A stretch of 64,000 nt of DNA from Isoetes taiwanensis (lineage: Eukaryota > Streptophyta > Lycopodiopsida > Isoetales > Isoetaceae): NCBI GenBank assembly GCA_021234155.1, contig JAJEKV010000085.1:3792706-3856705 (forward strand), written 5' to 3'. Position 1 is the first letter of the stretch. Every line of letters begins with the position of its first letter. The translations under genes and the position numbers were made by a program. Shown here piece by piece: positions 21,043-31,690 of this stretch. Under the pieces are notes generated by a model. The model had not been told where the DNA came from, made no database searches, and was given only the letters and a program-made list of their open reading frames with translations.

Positions 21043-23832
21043 TCACCTGGTCGTCAATCTTGGTGGAATGGCGTAAGAGGTAGGCCTCCGTTTGTTAAGT
21101 ATTTGAGATGCATCTTCGGAAGCAAACTCCTCTGCAAAGGCTCGAATCTTATCTAATATTTGTAAAATTTGTTCAAGATCTGGCCTGTGCTTCCTTCTCA
21201 TCTCTGCACATTGGAGGGCAAGACAAGCAACTTCTTTGGCTTTCCCAAGTGGCCATTCTCCAGCTGAAGGATCTAGCACGTCAGCGAATTTCCCAGAATC
21301 CATGGCTCTCTCCACATAGTCATGAAGCCCTAGTGGTGATTTTCCAGTTAGCAGCTGGAGTAGAACAATACCTAGGGCATAGATGTCTGACTTTGTATCA
21401 AAAGTGCCGCTTGTCTGATATTCTGGATCAATGTAGGAAAATGTACCCACTGGTAGCATGTCCTTATTTGCTGCATTGGACTTTGCATGTTCTGCAACAA
21501 GTCTGGCAATCCCAACATCACCAAGTTTGCCCACATTGTTGTAGTCCAAGAATATGTTGCTGGGCTTAATGTCACAATGAATTATGGCATCAGGCTTTAT
21601 GTTATGAAGATAATCCAATGCAGTTGCTATGTGAGCTGCAATTTGGAATCTCTTGTGCCACGGAAGAGAAGATTCTCCTTTGCCTTTGCCAAAAAGATGA
21701 TCGTCTAAACTTCCTTTCACCATGTATTCATAGGCAAGGTATACTCGTTCATTACAGCAATACCCCAATAATGGCACAACATTTTGATGTTCAAGATGAC
21801 CTAGAAATTCAATCTGTTCAAATATTAGAACTCTTATAAGCAAGAAGGACCTTAGGTGCAGTCGGTTTTCCAAGCTTCTTATGGTGTTCCAAGCTTCTTA
21901 TGCAAGTGATAGAGATGTTATAGATGTATACCTCGCTAAAAAATTCTTTTGAACCTTGAAGCCCTTCCTCCTTAAGTACTTTAATGGCTGCATCTTTAAA
22001 ATCTAGCCTGCCCTTATATATGACTCCATGTTTCCCTTCTCCAATTTTGGATTCCTCTGAGAAGCTGCGTGTTCCAGATCTGATCTCGTCAATGCTATAT
22101 TCCCTGAATGTGATTTGTAGGTTAACTTCATTGGCAGAATACGCGGTAGGGCTCTTGGCAGTTATTCCTCCTCCTTTGAAGCCTTGAACAAAGGTTGCAT
22201 CATTTCTATTGGATTCTTGAACCCGAAAGCCATCATTTAATTTTTCTTCATTATATTCAATATCAATGATGTCTTCATCCATAACCTGCAAGATGAGTTA
22301 TCTGTTCAACACTGGCTTAAAGGTCGACATGAACTATTATTGAAAATGCTAAATGTTGGACAGACCTGTTGTTCCCAAACTTGTTCCATTCTTCTCCGGC
22401 CATTCAAATGTGTCTTTCTGTTAGCATCCTCAGTTCCTTTCATATCATTTGTTACATTATTTAGCAATAAGCCCAACTGTGGATGTCTGTATGGGGACGG
22501 TGGTACCCTATCTTCATAAGTTTCCTGATCCGCAAGTTGCATGGGAGCTGGGAAAAAATTTGAACTGGGCGATGAGGTACGAGACCATGGATCCATTCTC
22601 TCCTCGCTGAAGTGAGCAACAAGCCTTGATTTATTTGCAGCCTGAAGATTTCCGAACATGGGGCTGTTTATATGAGACTCTGAGTCCAGCAAAGAATTAT
22701 AGCTCTTAGGGCTCAATAAAGAAGAGTTTGATTGCACAGAAACTGACGATCTCGCATATTGCATATTAGAGATCTGTTCTTGTACATGTTGGCCATCATG
22801 AACTTCAATTGCTGTGTGAATTGGTGGGTCAGATTGTATATCCATGCCTTCTGGAAGGAAGTACCAAATGACAATTAACATCACTTCGATGTTACGATAT
22901 GATCTGTAATTTTGTTATTTAGTTTTCATTTTTATCTGTATAATCTCTAGAGTAAAATAAATGTTTGCAGATAAATAGTTATGGGTCAACCTTGCGAGGA
23001 GCTACTTGACGAATTCGATCTCTGGGAAGATGATCTTGAGAATGGTTGCTCTTTCGAGATAATGGAAATTGCACAAAATTTTGGTGCATTTTTGGAGACA
23101 TAGTCGCTTATGCCAGGCCCATAAAAGCTTCTGAAAAAAATGAAGAGTAAGAATTGAAAGTAAGGTCGTTATTGATGTAATAAGTAGCCTGTGACAAACC
23201 TTGTAAGGACATTCCCTGTATAGGACTTCCCTAATACAAGTTCTGTAAGTTTGAGGTCAAAAACTTGTTGAACAAGTGCCTTTTCAACAGGGCTATCTTC
23301 CACTTTCACCACTTTAGCAGTCACCTACAGCAAGCAAGAGCTTTCTTGGATGTAAGTTGAATAATGAAACAAATTCTAGGCAAGGTACTCACTCCATGTG
23401 ATTGACATGCATCTACAAAGACTTTGAGGTTGTTATCAATCTTGAGATTTTTCTTGGCGGGGTATTCATCAACAACTTCCTTACTGAGCTGATCAACGTG
23501 GAACTTTCCAACTGCGGAAAGGGCAATAGATTTCGATGAAAGGTTCATTAACCAGGTGGTTTTACCACAGAAAAGTTAGTTCGAATTGACTTGAAGACGT
23601 AATCCCAAGCAAATAGCATTCATTAAATTCAAGAAACTACTTCAGAGTTGTTAAGTGAAGAAGTACCAGGAAGTGGAACGTAAAGAATTGGGGGATACAC
23701 ATGGAGGAGTATTACAGATTCTCCTCTGGCTAACAAGTTTTTGAGTGCATAAACCAAAGCTGCAGCACTTCTGTAACCTCTGTCTACAGCAACACCAACT
23801 TTTTTCTGGGACCGCATCCCGTAAAGTTCCAT
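21043..23832 (-). CDS. USP-domain receptor-like cytoplasmic kinase (RLCK IX/PUB-kinase type)
   Basis: Seven exons on the minus strand join in phase: 23832-23667, 23511-23393, 23324-23200, 23130-22991, 22850-22366, 22285-21932, 21813-21043. They give 719 residues. Residues 10-165 form a universal stress protein domain (VGVAVDRGYRSAAALVYALK; LVLGKSYTGNVLTR). A serine-rich linker follows. The kinase starts near residue 425 with IGEGKHGVIYKG, then AAIKVL. The catalytic loop is IIHCDIKPSNIFLD, with HCD in place of HRD. The magnesium loop is DVG, as usual in this family, and the activation segment ends at DPEY. The U-box that often follows the kinase in PUB proteins is not seen. The stop codon lies inside a possible CAG/GTGAGC donor, so a further 3' exon is possible. 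Probably cytosolic; substrate unknown. Confidence 0.88.
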
Positions 23833-24029
23833 TCAATGCTGCTTTCTGCTTCATTTCAAATCATGTACATGGTTTGTATATTTCGTTATAAAAAAGGGGA
23901 AATGATATGTCTTGTTCCTGTAGCCTCCTCACCTCACGTAGTGCACGTAAAGCAAGGGAATAATTCCTACTCATTCGCATTTTGCAGGCCTTTAAACTTT
24001 CGTGGACGATGTTCTTGTTTACCCAAAAA
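23833..24029 (-). promoter_or_regulatory. Upstream region of the USP-kinase gene
   Basis: The 200 bases before the start codon separate it from a duplicated repeat block. No clear TATA box was picked out. The start Met chosen (MELYGMRSQKK) has an alternative five codons downstream. Confidence 0.3.
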
Positions 24030-24705
24030 GGCATAACAAATTACAAATGAAATTCTCCTCTGGCTCTTACATGAAGTCAATTGTAAAAAGGACTCGGGTC
24101 ATTTTGTGAGCTAAAATAGAGTTCACTCGTCGGACTTTGGATTTTGGCACAAACTTATTATACATTGCATAGTATAGGCCTTTCCTTTTTGAGATGGGAC
24201 CCAACTCATTGTATTGTGCTTGAAGTTTTTGTGTTGTGCTTTAATGGGACCAATAAACGTGTGTGTGGCTTTGTGGCGCATATATGTGACGCATATTCCG
24301 AGGTTTTGGCAACCCAAAAGGGCTTAATAAATTACAAGTGAAATTCTCCTCTTACTCGAAGTCAATCGTAAATAGGATTGGGGTCAATTGTGTGAGATAA
24401 AATAGGCGTCACTCATTTTCGTTGGATCTCCATCATCAATTACGTCAATCAAATCCTGGCTGTTGTATCTAGGGCTAGATCCATGACACAGTAACATTAT
24501 AGAAATGCATCGTGGATTATCTCATTTGGCACAAACATATTATACTGTTGCATTGTAGGCTCTTTTTTTGAGATGGGATCCACTCTTCCACAATTAATTG
24601 TCGTTAGTTTGTACTTGAAGTTTTTGTGTTGTGCTTTAATGGGTAAACGTGTGCCTGGCTTTGTCGCACGTACATTTGACACATATTCCCAACATTACTG
24701 TGCAT
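24030..24705 (+). repeat. Two tandem copies of a 290-380 bp non-coding unit
   Basis: Copy 1 is 24030-24310 and copy 2 is 24318-24705. Shared phrases in the same order are AAATTACAARTGAAATTCTC, GAAGTCAATYGTAAAWAGGA, GGCACAAACWTATTATAC, TTTTTGAGATGGGA and TTGAAGTTTTTGTGTTGTGC, then TTTAATGGG and GGCTTTGT. Copy 2 has insertions. No coding frame is conserved. Confidence 0.7.
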
Positions 24706-25690
24706 AGTTTTTGACACAGAGTTGTGCAGTGGGCTTTTCTTGTGTACATACATTTCATTTATTAAGTGATTTTAGACTATGACAATGGTGTTGTTTATTG
24801 AGCATTGTTTATGTATGTACATTTCAATTACTTCTCATTGACAAAAGCTCTTAAGACATGCATGCGTGAGATTTCAAAAACAGTAGAAAGTATTCCAACA
24901 CATTTCAGTTTAGATGTTGAGAGTTATAACACTTTTCCAAGAGATGCAATAAATTTATTTGCCCCATCGCATAAATGTGTTCCACCACTTGGAAAAAATA
25001 AATGTCTGTTTTGATTACCATCCAATGTGAGCTCATAGTACAAATCCAGTTGTTGTAGTTAGTGCTATTGTCTATTAAAAATTGCTACATTCTGGCAGCA
25101 TGATCATATATTATGATTAGATCACTAGACAATGCACAATAATTAGAAATTCATTATGCATAAAAGACAACACCTCCACAATTCCATTGGCGAATCAATG
25201 TAATCATAACCTTATTTACATAGAACAAACGGTAATTCAAAACTAGAGGGTAGCTATGAAGCATACCTTCTCAACTAATTTTTGAACCATAAGCTAAAGC
25301 ATTTCAGAATTTTAAGAACCCTCCCCAAATCCACAACAAGCACTATTGTTAGAACCACTACCACTACTTTTAGATTGAGGTTGTATACAGGTTTGTAATA
25401 ACATCAAACTCTACTTGATTAGACACATAGTAGCTTAGCATCAAGTTTTGAGTCTTTAACTTTTGACTACAAATTGGTTGAACCAGATGGAGATATAAGA
25501 AAATAGAGTAACTTCCCTAAATGGCACTGCTGAAAATGCTAGAGTAAATATGCTGCAATGCATAAAGACGTCTTCCTTCATGCTCTGCTCTGAAGCCTAT
25601 AAAAGAATGATCATATCATGATATGAACATCTGAATTATGCAAACAATGATGGATACTTGTCAGCTTATTTGAACTTCAAAGGTTTGGGA
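24706..25690. other. No gene recognised; left flank of the Harbinger element
   Basis: AT-rich. The left inverted end of the Harbinger element must lie here or further left if it survives, but I could not recognise it. Confidence 0.3.
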
Positions 25691-25695
25691 TTCTT

Positions 25696-26459
25696 TAGCT
25701 GAGAAACTTAGACATGACTTCATTAGACCTCCATCTGGTAACAGACTGCATAATATTATACATGACTTTGAGAGCATCTCAAGTGTGCCACAAGTTGCTG
25801 GAGCCATTGATGGGACTCACATCCCATTCAAAAAGGCACCAATAAGGAAATGGGGACCAGCAGACTATTGGAGCAGACATCATTTCTTTTCTATAGTGCT
25901 ACAAGCAGTCTGCGATCCCTCATTAATATTTTGGGATGTTTGCTATGATGCTCCGGGTGGTGCGCATGACACGAACCATTTCTACAAGTCCCCATTGTTT
26001 GCAAAATTGTCTAGGAGACATATATTACGAGGTCCCACAAGGCAACTGCATGACAGAAGAGTCCAACCGTACTTAATTGCAGATTCGGGTTATCCAGCAT
26101 CGGAGTACATGATGGTCATCAAGAAGAAAAGATTAAGTGATCCTGCAGACACTATTGCGTTTTCTAAACGTCTGTCACAAGCTAGGGTGGTAATAGAGAA
26201 TGCTTTTGCTTTTCTAAAAGGACGATGGAACATCTTGAGTAGCATGACAGTAAAGATGCCCCATGCACCTAAGGTGGTCATAGCTTGCTGTGTGCTTCAC
26301 AATCTCTTGCAGCTTGAAAATGAAGATGAATACTTTGACACACTTGTGTTTCTGTATGGAGCCCTTCCACTTAATCAAGGGGATACGGAACGTAGAAGAG
26401 AAGGAAAATTACTGAAGGATACAGTCTTTGAGCACATGAAAGCTGAGCACTTGATTTGA
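25696..26459 (+). CDS. PIF/Harbinger transposase (DDE_Tnp_4), N-terminally short
   Basis: The reading frame from about 25696 (WDSLAEKLRHDFIRPPSGN) through 26459 carries the Harbinger nuclease core. It contains AGAIDGTHIPFKK (first Asp), YDAPGGAHDTNHF, LIADSGYPASEY (second Asp) and RVVIENAFAFLKGRW (Glu), then CCVLHNLL. The triad is complete and the frame is unbroken over 250 codons. The N-terminal helix-turn-helix region expected in full-length proteins of 350-450 residues is not visible upstream, because the frame is closed just before 25696. An exon further left is possible. The partner Myb/SANT gene converges on it from the right. Confidence 0.85.
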
Positions 26460-26710
26460 GCACTTGTTTGAGCACGTGATTTGAGCACTTGTTTGATTTT
26501 ACCATAATTTGGTTTCTTTGGATAGTATTTGTGATGTGATGTTTTTTAAAAAAGGAACTTAGGCTACTTTGTAGCTAAGGCTTATTATTCACCACAATAA
26601 CTTGATTTGAGCACTTGTTTGATTTTACCATAATTTGTGATGTGATGTTTTTTTAAAAAAGGAACTTGGGCTATTTTGTAGCTAAGGCTTATTATTCACC
26701 ATAATACTCT
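26460..26710 (+). repeat. Tandem duplication between the two Harbinger genes
   Basis: The segment GATTTGAGCACTTGTTTGAT ... TTTAAAAAAGGAACTTAGGC TACTTTGTAGCTAAGGCTTA at 26479-26600 is repeated at 26603-26709 with a 20-bp deletion. It covers the 3' ends of both converging genes and may hold their polyadenylation signals. Confidence 0.75.
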
Positions 26711-26881
26711 ACTTATTGCCATTACTCAAGAAACCGTTTACAGAAATGTTATAAATCAAATTTGAACTTGAAGAGACTTAAAGAAATGAAATAAACTTTC
26801 TTATAGAACCCACAATTCCATAGATAACCTCAAAATAACATAATGTTATCAAATAAGGACATGTTCAAAACTTATCAAAAC

Positions 26882-28013
26882 TTACTGTTCAAAAAGATCA
26901 CTCAAGGATGAAGATCCAAAGAACATGTTATCTGAATTGGATGATGGAGTGTTGCTAGGCATCTCAGAACCAGTATCGCTACCATGAAGTTGAATTTGAA
27001 GCTGCATCTTTAATTGGGAAAGCTGCAACTGAAGATCCTCCTTTCTTTTGGAAGCCTCGAGTTCTAATAACTCTTTGTGTCTCATGGCTTCTTCCCTTCT
27101 AGCCTCAGATTCTTTACGTGCCTCTGTTCTTCTATCCTCCGCCTCCTTTCGCTGCGCCAGTTCCATCAGCTTCAAGTCCTTGTGAAAATTAGTCACATCT
27201 TTCATGGCCTGAGCTAAAATGGTAGCTACAGCTTTGGCACCCTCCTCGTTCCGTCTGGCCTTCGTCTTCTTCCCACGAAGACTAGATCCAAATTTCTTGC
27301 GCTCCTTGGAAGCCTGCTTTGCTGGAGGGGAATCAACCTCAATACCTGCTTCTTGCTCATCATTGTCACTACTGTCATCTAAATAAACAAGAGCTGGTTT
27401 GGAGGTTTGTGGTGGTTTCACCACAACATACTCGGAAACTGGGGCCTGAGAACTAGCGACTGAAGTAGGATTGCAAAACTTCTTGGTTTTCAAATTGGCC
27501 TTTGAAGCATTCAAATTTGCATATGTCTGCTTTCGCTTCGTCCCACTTCTGAACCCAGACTCCGTTGATCCATCGGGGAGACTAACCACCTTTGATGATT
27601 CCCCAAGAACTGCATCCCCACTCGCTAGGAGTGGATCCAATTCTAGACTCTCTGTCCTTCTCCGTTTTGTACTTCTTAACCAAGCACTCTACCTTATTCT
27701 TGACTTGTTTGGCAGTATAAACAGTGCTTAGAGTCTCATTCAGACGTAATGCGATTGCTGCATAATCCTTGCTTCTAAAATTGCCCATTTGGAGCTTATT
27801 AACTTTCACATCGGCATACTGCTCCACCAGCATTTCAACTGCAGCATCACGCCATAGGTCCCTCTTCTTGCTGGCATTTGGCTGGCTAAGATCCCCATCT
27901 CCTTCGTCAGATGCTTGATCTTCACATACAGGTAATTGGGTGGAAGGAACAACCTCGATTGCGTCTTCTTCATATAGGTCTGATGGGATGCTATTCAAAT
28001 CCATGGAGGACAA
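26882..28013 (-). pseudogene. Myb/SANT-like (trihelix) protein of the Harbinger element, one frameshift
   Basis: Harbinger elements need a second protein with a Myb/SANT fold for DNA binding and nuclear import. The minus-strand frame from 28013 has an acidic start. The trihelix follows: RDAAVEMLVEQYADVKVNKL, FRSKDYAAIALRLNETLS and YTAKQVKNKVECLVKKYKTE, then TPSEW. The frame is then lost in a GGGG run near 27615 and resumes one base over (GDAVLGESSKVVSLPDGS). The rest has a basic patch (RGKKTKARR) and a long charged helix with KEAEDRRTEARKESEARREE, ending at 26882. The total would be about 375 residues. The frame break could also be an unusual splice, but no donor/acceptor pair is obvious. Confidence 0.75.
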
Positions 28014-28397
28014 TCATACAGGATTCGTGTGAAAGACCCGATGGCATCAAGAATTTGTGGAACAAGACAGATGGTCTGCACTAAGCAATATAAATCTGCC
28101 TTCGAGCTGCCACTGCAATGATGTTTTGAATGAATATGTGGAGGCAGTTGGGGAGCAAAATAGAAGGAGCCGATGAGCACAGATTTGAATGGTTGCAGTG
28201 AGATGGCAGAAAAATCCCCTGGTTTTGGGTTGAACAAAAGAGCTAAGTGCCCTTGTTTTTACAGAGATAGCTCCAAGGCTGTGGATCGAAATCAGGTTGT
28301 AACCATAGACCCTTGCACCTGAGGGAAGGAAAATACCTCAACCAAGAAAACTGATGGGCAGGTGGATGGAGCAGAAGATATGAACAGAGGAAAAAAA
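28014..28397. other. 5' flank of the Myb/SANT gene
   Basis: No coding region is seen. The same style of sequence (ATGAAGAACCCAA, GGGCATCCTCAGCA) resumes after the LTR element at 30924, showing that the retrotransposon interrupted one older block. Confidence 0.4.
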
Positions 28398-30918
28398 TAT
28401 TGGAATATGTCCAATACGCCACCTCATCTATCTTAGCCATGTCATCATATGACATGGCACTAATCTAGAGAGTTGCATCTGTTCATATAGGAGTCTATAC
28501 ATATAGGAGTCTATATATTAAGCTACGTGAGGAGCTTGTCCCACGGTTTTCTCTATTCAATAATACATTGCATTCTAGTTATTTCTCCTGGATTCCTAAA
28601 CTTAAGATGGTATCAGAGCTTATGTGAAGATCCTGGGACGTATAGTGATGAGAGATGAAGTAGGGGAGCCCCCTCCCCAATTTAGAAAATGCAGAAGGAA
28701 GAAATCGATGAAGATAGGCCTTACCGGATTGAAGAAAAGCTTAAAATTCCTTCCAGCGAAGGTGAAAGCAAAAGTAATTGCCTGCATCTCTATTTCGGCA
28801 GGCAACGATAGTGAGGACGGTGCTGTTGATGTCAGAGTAAATCCGTCAGAGGGATTAAGAAAGAAGACTTTCGAAATTACCTCTTTGCATGAAGATGGCA
28901 GAAGAGTTATTGATGGCCGGAAGGAGGTTGCTGAAGAAGACGGCCAGGTTTATGCCCAAGAAAAAGGGAAAATTTCAGAAAAAGTTGGGATTCACAGCAA
29001 GGGAGGGACGCCTCCAGAATTTGGTGCAGACCCTAGACAGATTGCCAAGAAGAAATTCGGTGAAGATACCGCAGGAGATAGCCAGAAGGATGCTGCCCAA
29101 CAAATTGTGGTAACCCAAGACGATTTGGGAGAAAGAAGCATGGCGAAGATTGATGCGGTTCAGACCGTTGCAGACCCATTCGGTGCAGAAGAGGCCATTG
29201 CAGAAGAAGCCGTTTTGGCTGTTGAAGACCCATTCGTTGCAGACCCTAAGGTAGCCACCGTTGCAGCCGTTGGTGAGGAAGCCCAATTCGGTTTTTATGG
29301 GGTCGAAATTGCAGACCCTAAAGTAGCCATCGTTGAAGCCATTGGTGAGGCCGTTGAAATTGTCTCAGAAGACAAGAAGCCTGGGAGTGCCATAAATTTG
29401 GCTGGGGCCATGCAGAATAGCCGAGACTTCAGGGAAGAAAGCAAGAGAGCCATTGCCGTTGGAGATGCCGCAGATGCTGCAGACGCGGTCAAAGAGGTTG
29501 CAGAAGATGAAGATGTTGGTGAAAGTAGCAATTATGAAGTTGGACAAGAATGCTTAGACCGCCTTGCTATTTCACTAGGTGGGAAAACAGTTTTGCCTTT
29601 TGCATCTCATCTGCTTCCACCCTTCATATCAGATTCAGATTGGAAGAAGAGGCATGCTGCCTTAATAACTCTTGCACAAATTGCAGAAGGCTGTGCAAAG
29701 GTGATGACAAAGAATCTAGAGCCTGTAGTGTCAATGATACTGAATTCTTTCCAGGATCCGCATGCTCGTGTCTGCTGGGCTGCAATTAATGCTATAGGCC
29801 AGCGTTCTACTGACCTTGGACCTGAGTTACAGAAGAAGTATCATCAGCAAGTATTGATAGCACTTGTCACAGCGATGGATGATTTTCAAAATCCTAGAGT
29901 ACAGGCACATGCTGCAGCAGCAATATTAAACTTTAATGAAAGCTGTATTCCAGAGATATTGACACCATATCTGGATGGGGTAATCAGCAAGCTTCTTGTT
30001 CTTCTCCAGACTGGCAAGAGGATGGTTCAAGAAGGTGCCTTGACAACTCTAGCATCTGTTGCTGATTCTGCTCAGCCACACATATTTCATGAAGAAAAGG
30101 CGGCAGTAGGAGTTGCTGATTATGTCCACAAAGACCCACTGAAGGCCAGTGCAGAAAACCTGAGACAAACTCGAGATGCTCACATCCAGGGAGGGCCCAA
30201 GCACCATGCTGGTAGACATCAGATCCAGAATGCTCACGATGATTCTCATGAAGGTACTTTTATGATTATAAATCCAGCTCATAATCTAACTCTTAAAGAG
30301 AAGGAAGATGAAATGAATAAGCGGAATCTCATTTCTAACTGCTCAAGAGAGGGAAAACAAAATAATAGAACTATGAACAATTTAGAAATGAGGAGAGAAG
30401 TAAAATTGCAAGAGATTTATCCGTCGTGCTGGAGAGAGGAGAGATCAGAATTATGGCAGCTATGTTATGATTTTGCTAATGATCAAGAAATGATCCAACT
30501 AATTCTTGAAGAGCAAGAAGGCAAGAACAAGAATTTATTTTTAGAGGAAGCTGTAAGTATCATTGGAAGAATTCAACCAGCATATGTGAAGCAAAAACCT
30601 GCTATTTCCAATTTGGAGAACAATACTCAGAAGAAAACAAGATGTCGAAGAAGCCAGAGATGGCTCACACATCAACCTGGACATGATGATTTTGGATAGT
30701 TGAGGTGTTCGTCTTGAGGGAGGGTGTTGGAATATGTCCAATACGCCACCTCATCTATCTTAGCCACGTCATCATATGACATGGCACTAATCTAGAGAGT
30801 CGCATCTGTTCATGTAGGAGTCTATATATTAAGCTACGTGAGGAGCTTGTCCCACGGTTTTCTCTATTCAATAATACATTGCATTCTAGTTATTTCTCCT
30901 AGATTCCTAAACTTAAGA
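28398..30918 (+). mobile_element. Young non-autonomous LTR retrotransposon carrying an importin-5 segment
   Basis: The 5' LTR is 28398-28607 and the 3' LTR is 30725-30918. They match apart from about five substitutions and a 16-bp duplication (CATATAGGAGTCTATA) in the 5' copy. The initiator-Met tRNA primer site TGGTATCAGAGC starts at 28608, directly after the LTR. A polypurine tract GAGGGAGGG precedes the 3' LTR. A 5-bp target duplication AAAAA flanks the element (28393-28397 and 30919-30923). The first LTR dinucleotide has changed from TG to TA in the 5' copy. No protease, integrase or reverse transcriptase is encoded, so it must be moved in trans. Confidence 0.92.
28624..30699 (+). CDS. 691-residue retrotransposon ORF with captured importin-5 HEAT repeats
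   Basis: One uninterrupted frame starts 5 bases after the primer site and ends 25 bases before the 3' LTR. Residues 1-60 are basic. Residues 175-250 contain near-repeats (TVADPFGAEEAIAEEAV, VEDPFVADPKVATVAAVGEE, VEIADPKVAIVEAIGEAVEI). Residues about 307-485 match plant importin-5/karyopherin beta-3 HEAT repeats: CLDRLAISLGGKTVLPFASH, HAALITLAQIAEGCAKVMTK, SMILNSFQDPHARVCWAAIN, MDDFQNPRVQAHAAAAILNF and EILTPYLDGVISKLLVLLQT, then EGALTTLASVAD. The remaining 200 residues are hydrophilic. The importin part has no introns, which suggests capture through RNA. Importin-5 carries cargo into the nucleus, but a part this short is unlikely to work alone. Confidence 0.88.
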   Translation: MKILGRIVMRDEVGEPPPQFRKCRRKKSMKIGLTGLKKSLKFLPAKVKAKVIACISISAGNDSEDGAVDVRVNPSEGLRKKTFEITSLHEDGRRVIDGRKEVAEEDGQVYAQEKGKISEKVGIHSKGGTPPEFGADPRQIAKKKFGEDTAGDSQKDAAQQIVVTQDDLGERSMAKIDAVQTVADPFGAEEAIAEEAVLAVEDPFVADPKVATVAAVGEEAQFGFYGVEIADPKVAIVEAIGEAVEIVSEDKKPGSAINLAGAMQNSRDFREESKRAIAVGDAADAADAVKEVAEDEDVGESSNYEVGQECLDRLAISLGGKTVLPFASHLLPPFISDSDWKKRHAALITLAQIAEGCAKVMTKNLEPVVSMILNSFQDPHARVCWAAINAIGQRSTDLGPELQKKYHQQVLIALVTAMDDFQNPRVQAHAAAAILNFNESCIPEILTPYLDGVISKLLVLLQTGKRMVQEGALTTLASVADSAQPHIFHEEKAAVGVADYVHKDPLKASAENLRQTRDAHIQGGPKHHAGRHQIQNAHDDSHEGTFMIINPAHNLTLKEKEDEMNKRNLISNCSREGKQNNRTMNNLEMRREVKLQEIYPSCWREERSELWQLCYDFANDQEMIQLILEEQEGKNKNLFLEEAVSIIGRIQPAYVKQKPAISNLENNTQKKTRCRRSQRWLTHQPGHDDFG

Positions 30919-30923
30919 AAAAA

Positions 30924-31690
30924 TATCCCTGAAGTATTCCGAATGGGATTTATGCCTCGTTCAGAATGATGGGGCTTCACTGAAGATCGAAAGGGCATCC
31001 TCAGCACCCAAAATAGAAGATGCCTGAAGAATCTGTACAAATATGGCTGCTTGATGAAATATGCACAGAATTGAGTAAGGATAGGTCCATAGGAGGAAAA
31101 ATGTCGATGAAGAACCCAATTGTTTGAGAAAAAGAATTATGCCCGAATTTGGCCCATGTTTTAAATGATTAGGCAAATATCATAGAAGATGGTGATGAAG
31201 AAAGGCTGAAGACCCGAAGAGCATCTCCAGCACTGCAAACTTTTTTAGACAATGGGCAGATATAAGAGATAACAAGCTAAAAAATTTGTCGGTGAAGAAC
31301 CAAATAGGAACTGTATTTTGCCAAAAATCAGTTTTGCCCCAAGTATGGGCAAATGGGGCAAATATCAGAGAGGTGAATCCAAGCAAGTGTCGATGTAGAG
31401 CCAATATTTTTGCTGAAAAACTTTTGGAGATGCTTGAAAAGAAAACAAAGGATGATCATGAGCCCAAGAGACCCCGGCATGCGGCGCCAGTGTTGATTTT
31501 TGGGGTTCTTGGCATCACCTTGCAGCATCAGTCTATGACTGCCGGATGCCACAAGGCTGCCATAAATGCTCATGGATCAACAAAAGAAGATGGGAAGAAA
31601 CTCCGAGAACAAGAACAAAATAAAGAACGAACAAAACAGAATCATATTGATGCCCATCATCCCGGCACCCACGCCTTCCCTCATTCACTT
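30924..31690. repeat. Imperfect 190-200 bp direct repeats in non-coding DNA
   Basis: Phrases such as GRGCATCYYCAGCAC, then GTCGRTGAAGAACC, then GGCAAATATCA recur at about 30990-31190, 31200-31370 and in part after 31390. No coding frame is shared. The block also extends left of the retrotransposon (28020-28240). Confidence 0.45.

Noticed and set aside
21108-21839. Plus-strand frames of 73-153 codons
   Set aside because: They are antisense to the kinase exon, which has conserved motifs on the minus strand.
28398-30918. Intact host importin-5 gene
   Set aside because: Only about 180 of roughly 1100 residues are present, without introns, and they lie between two LTRs with target duplication.
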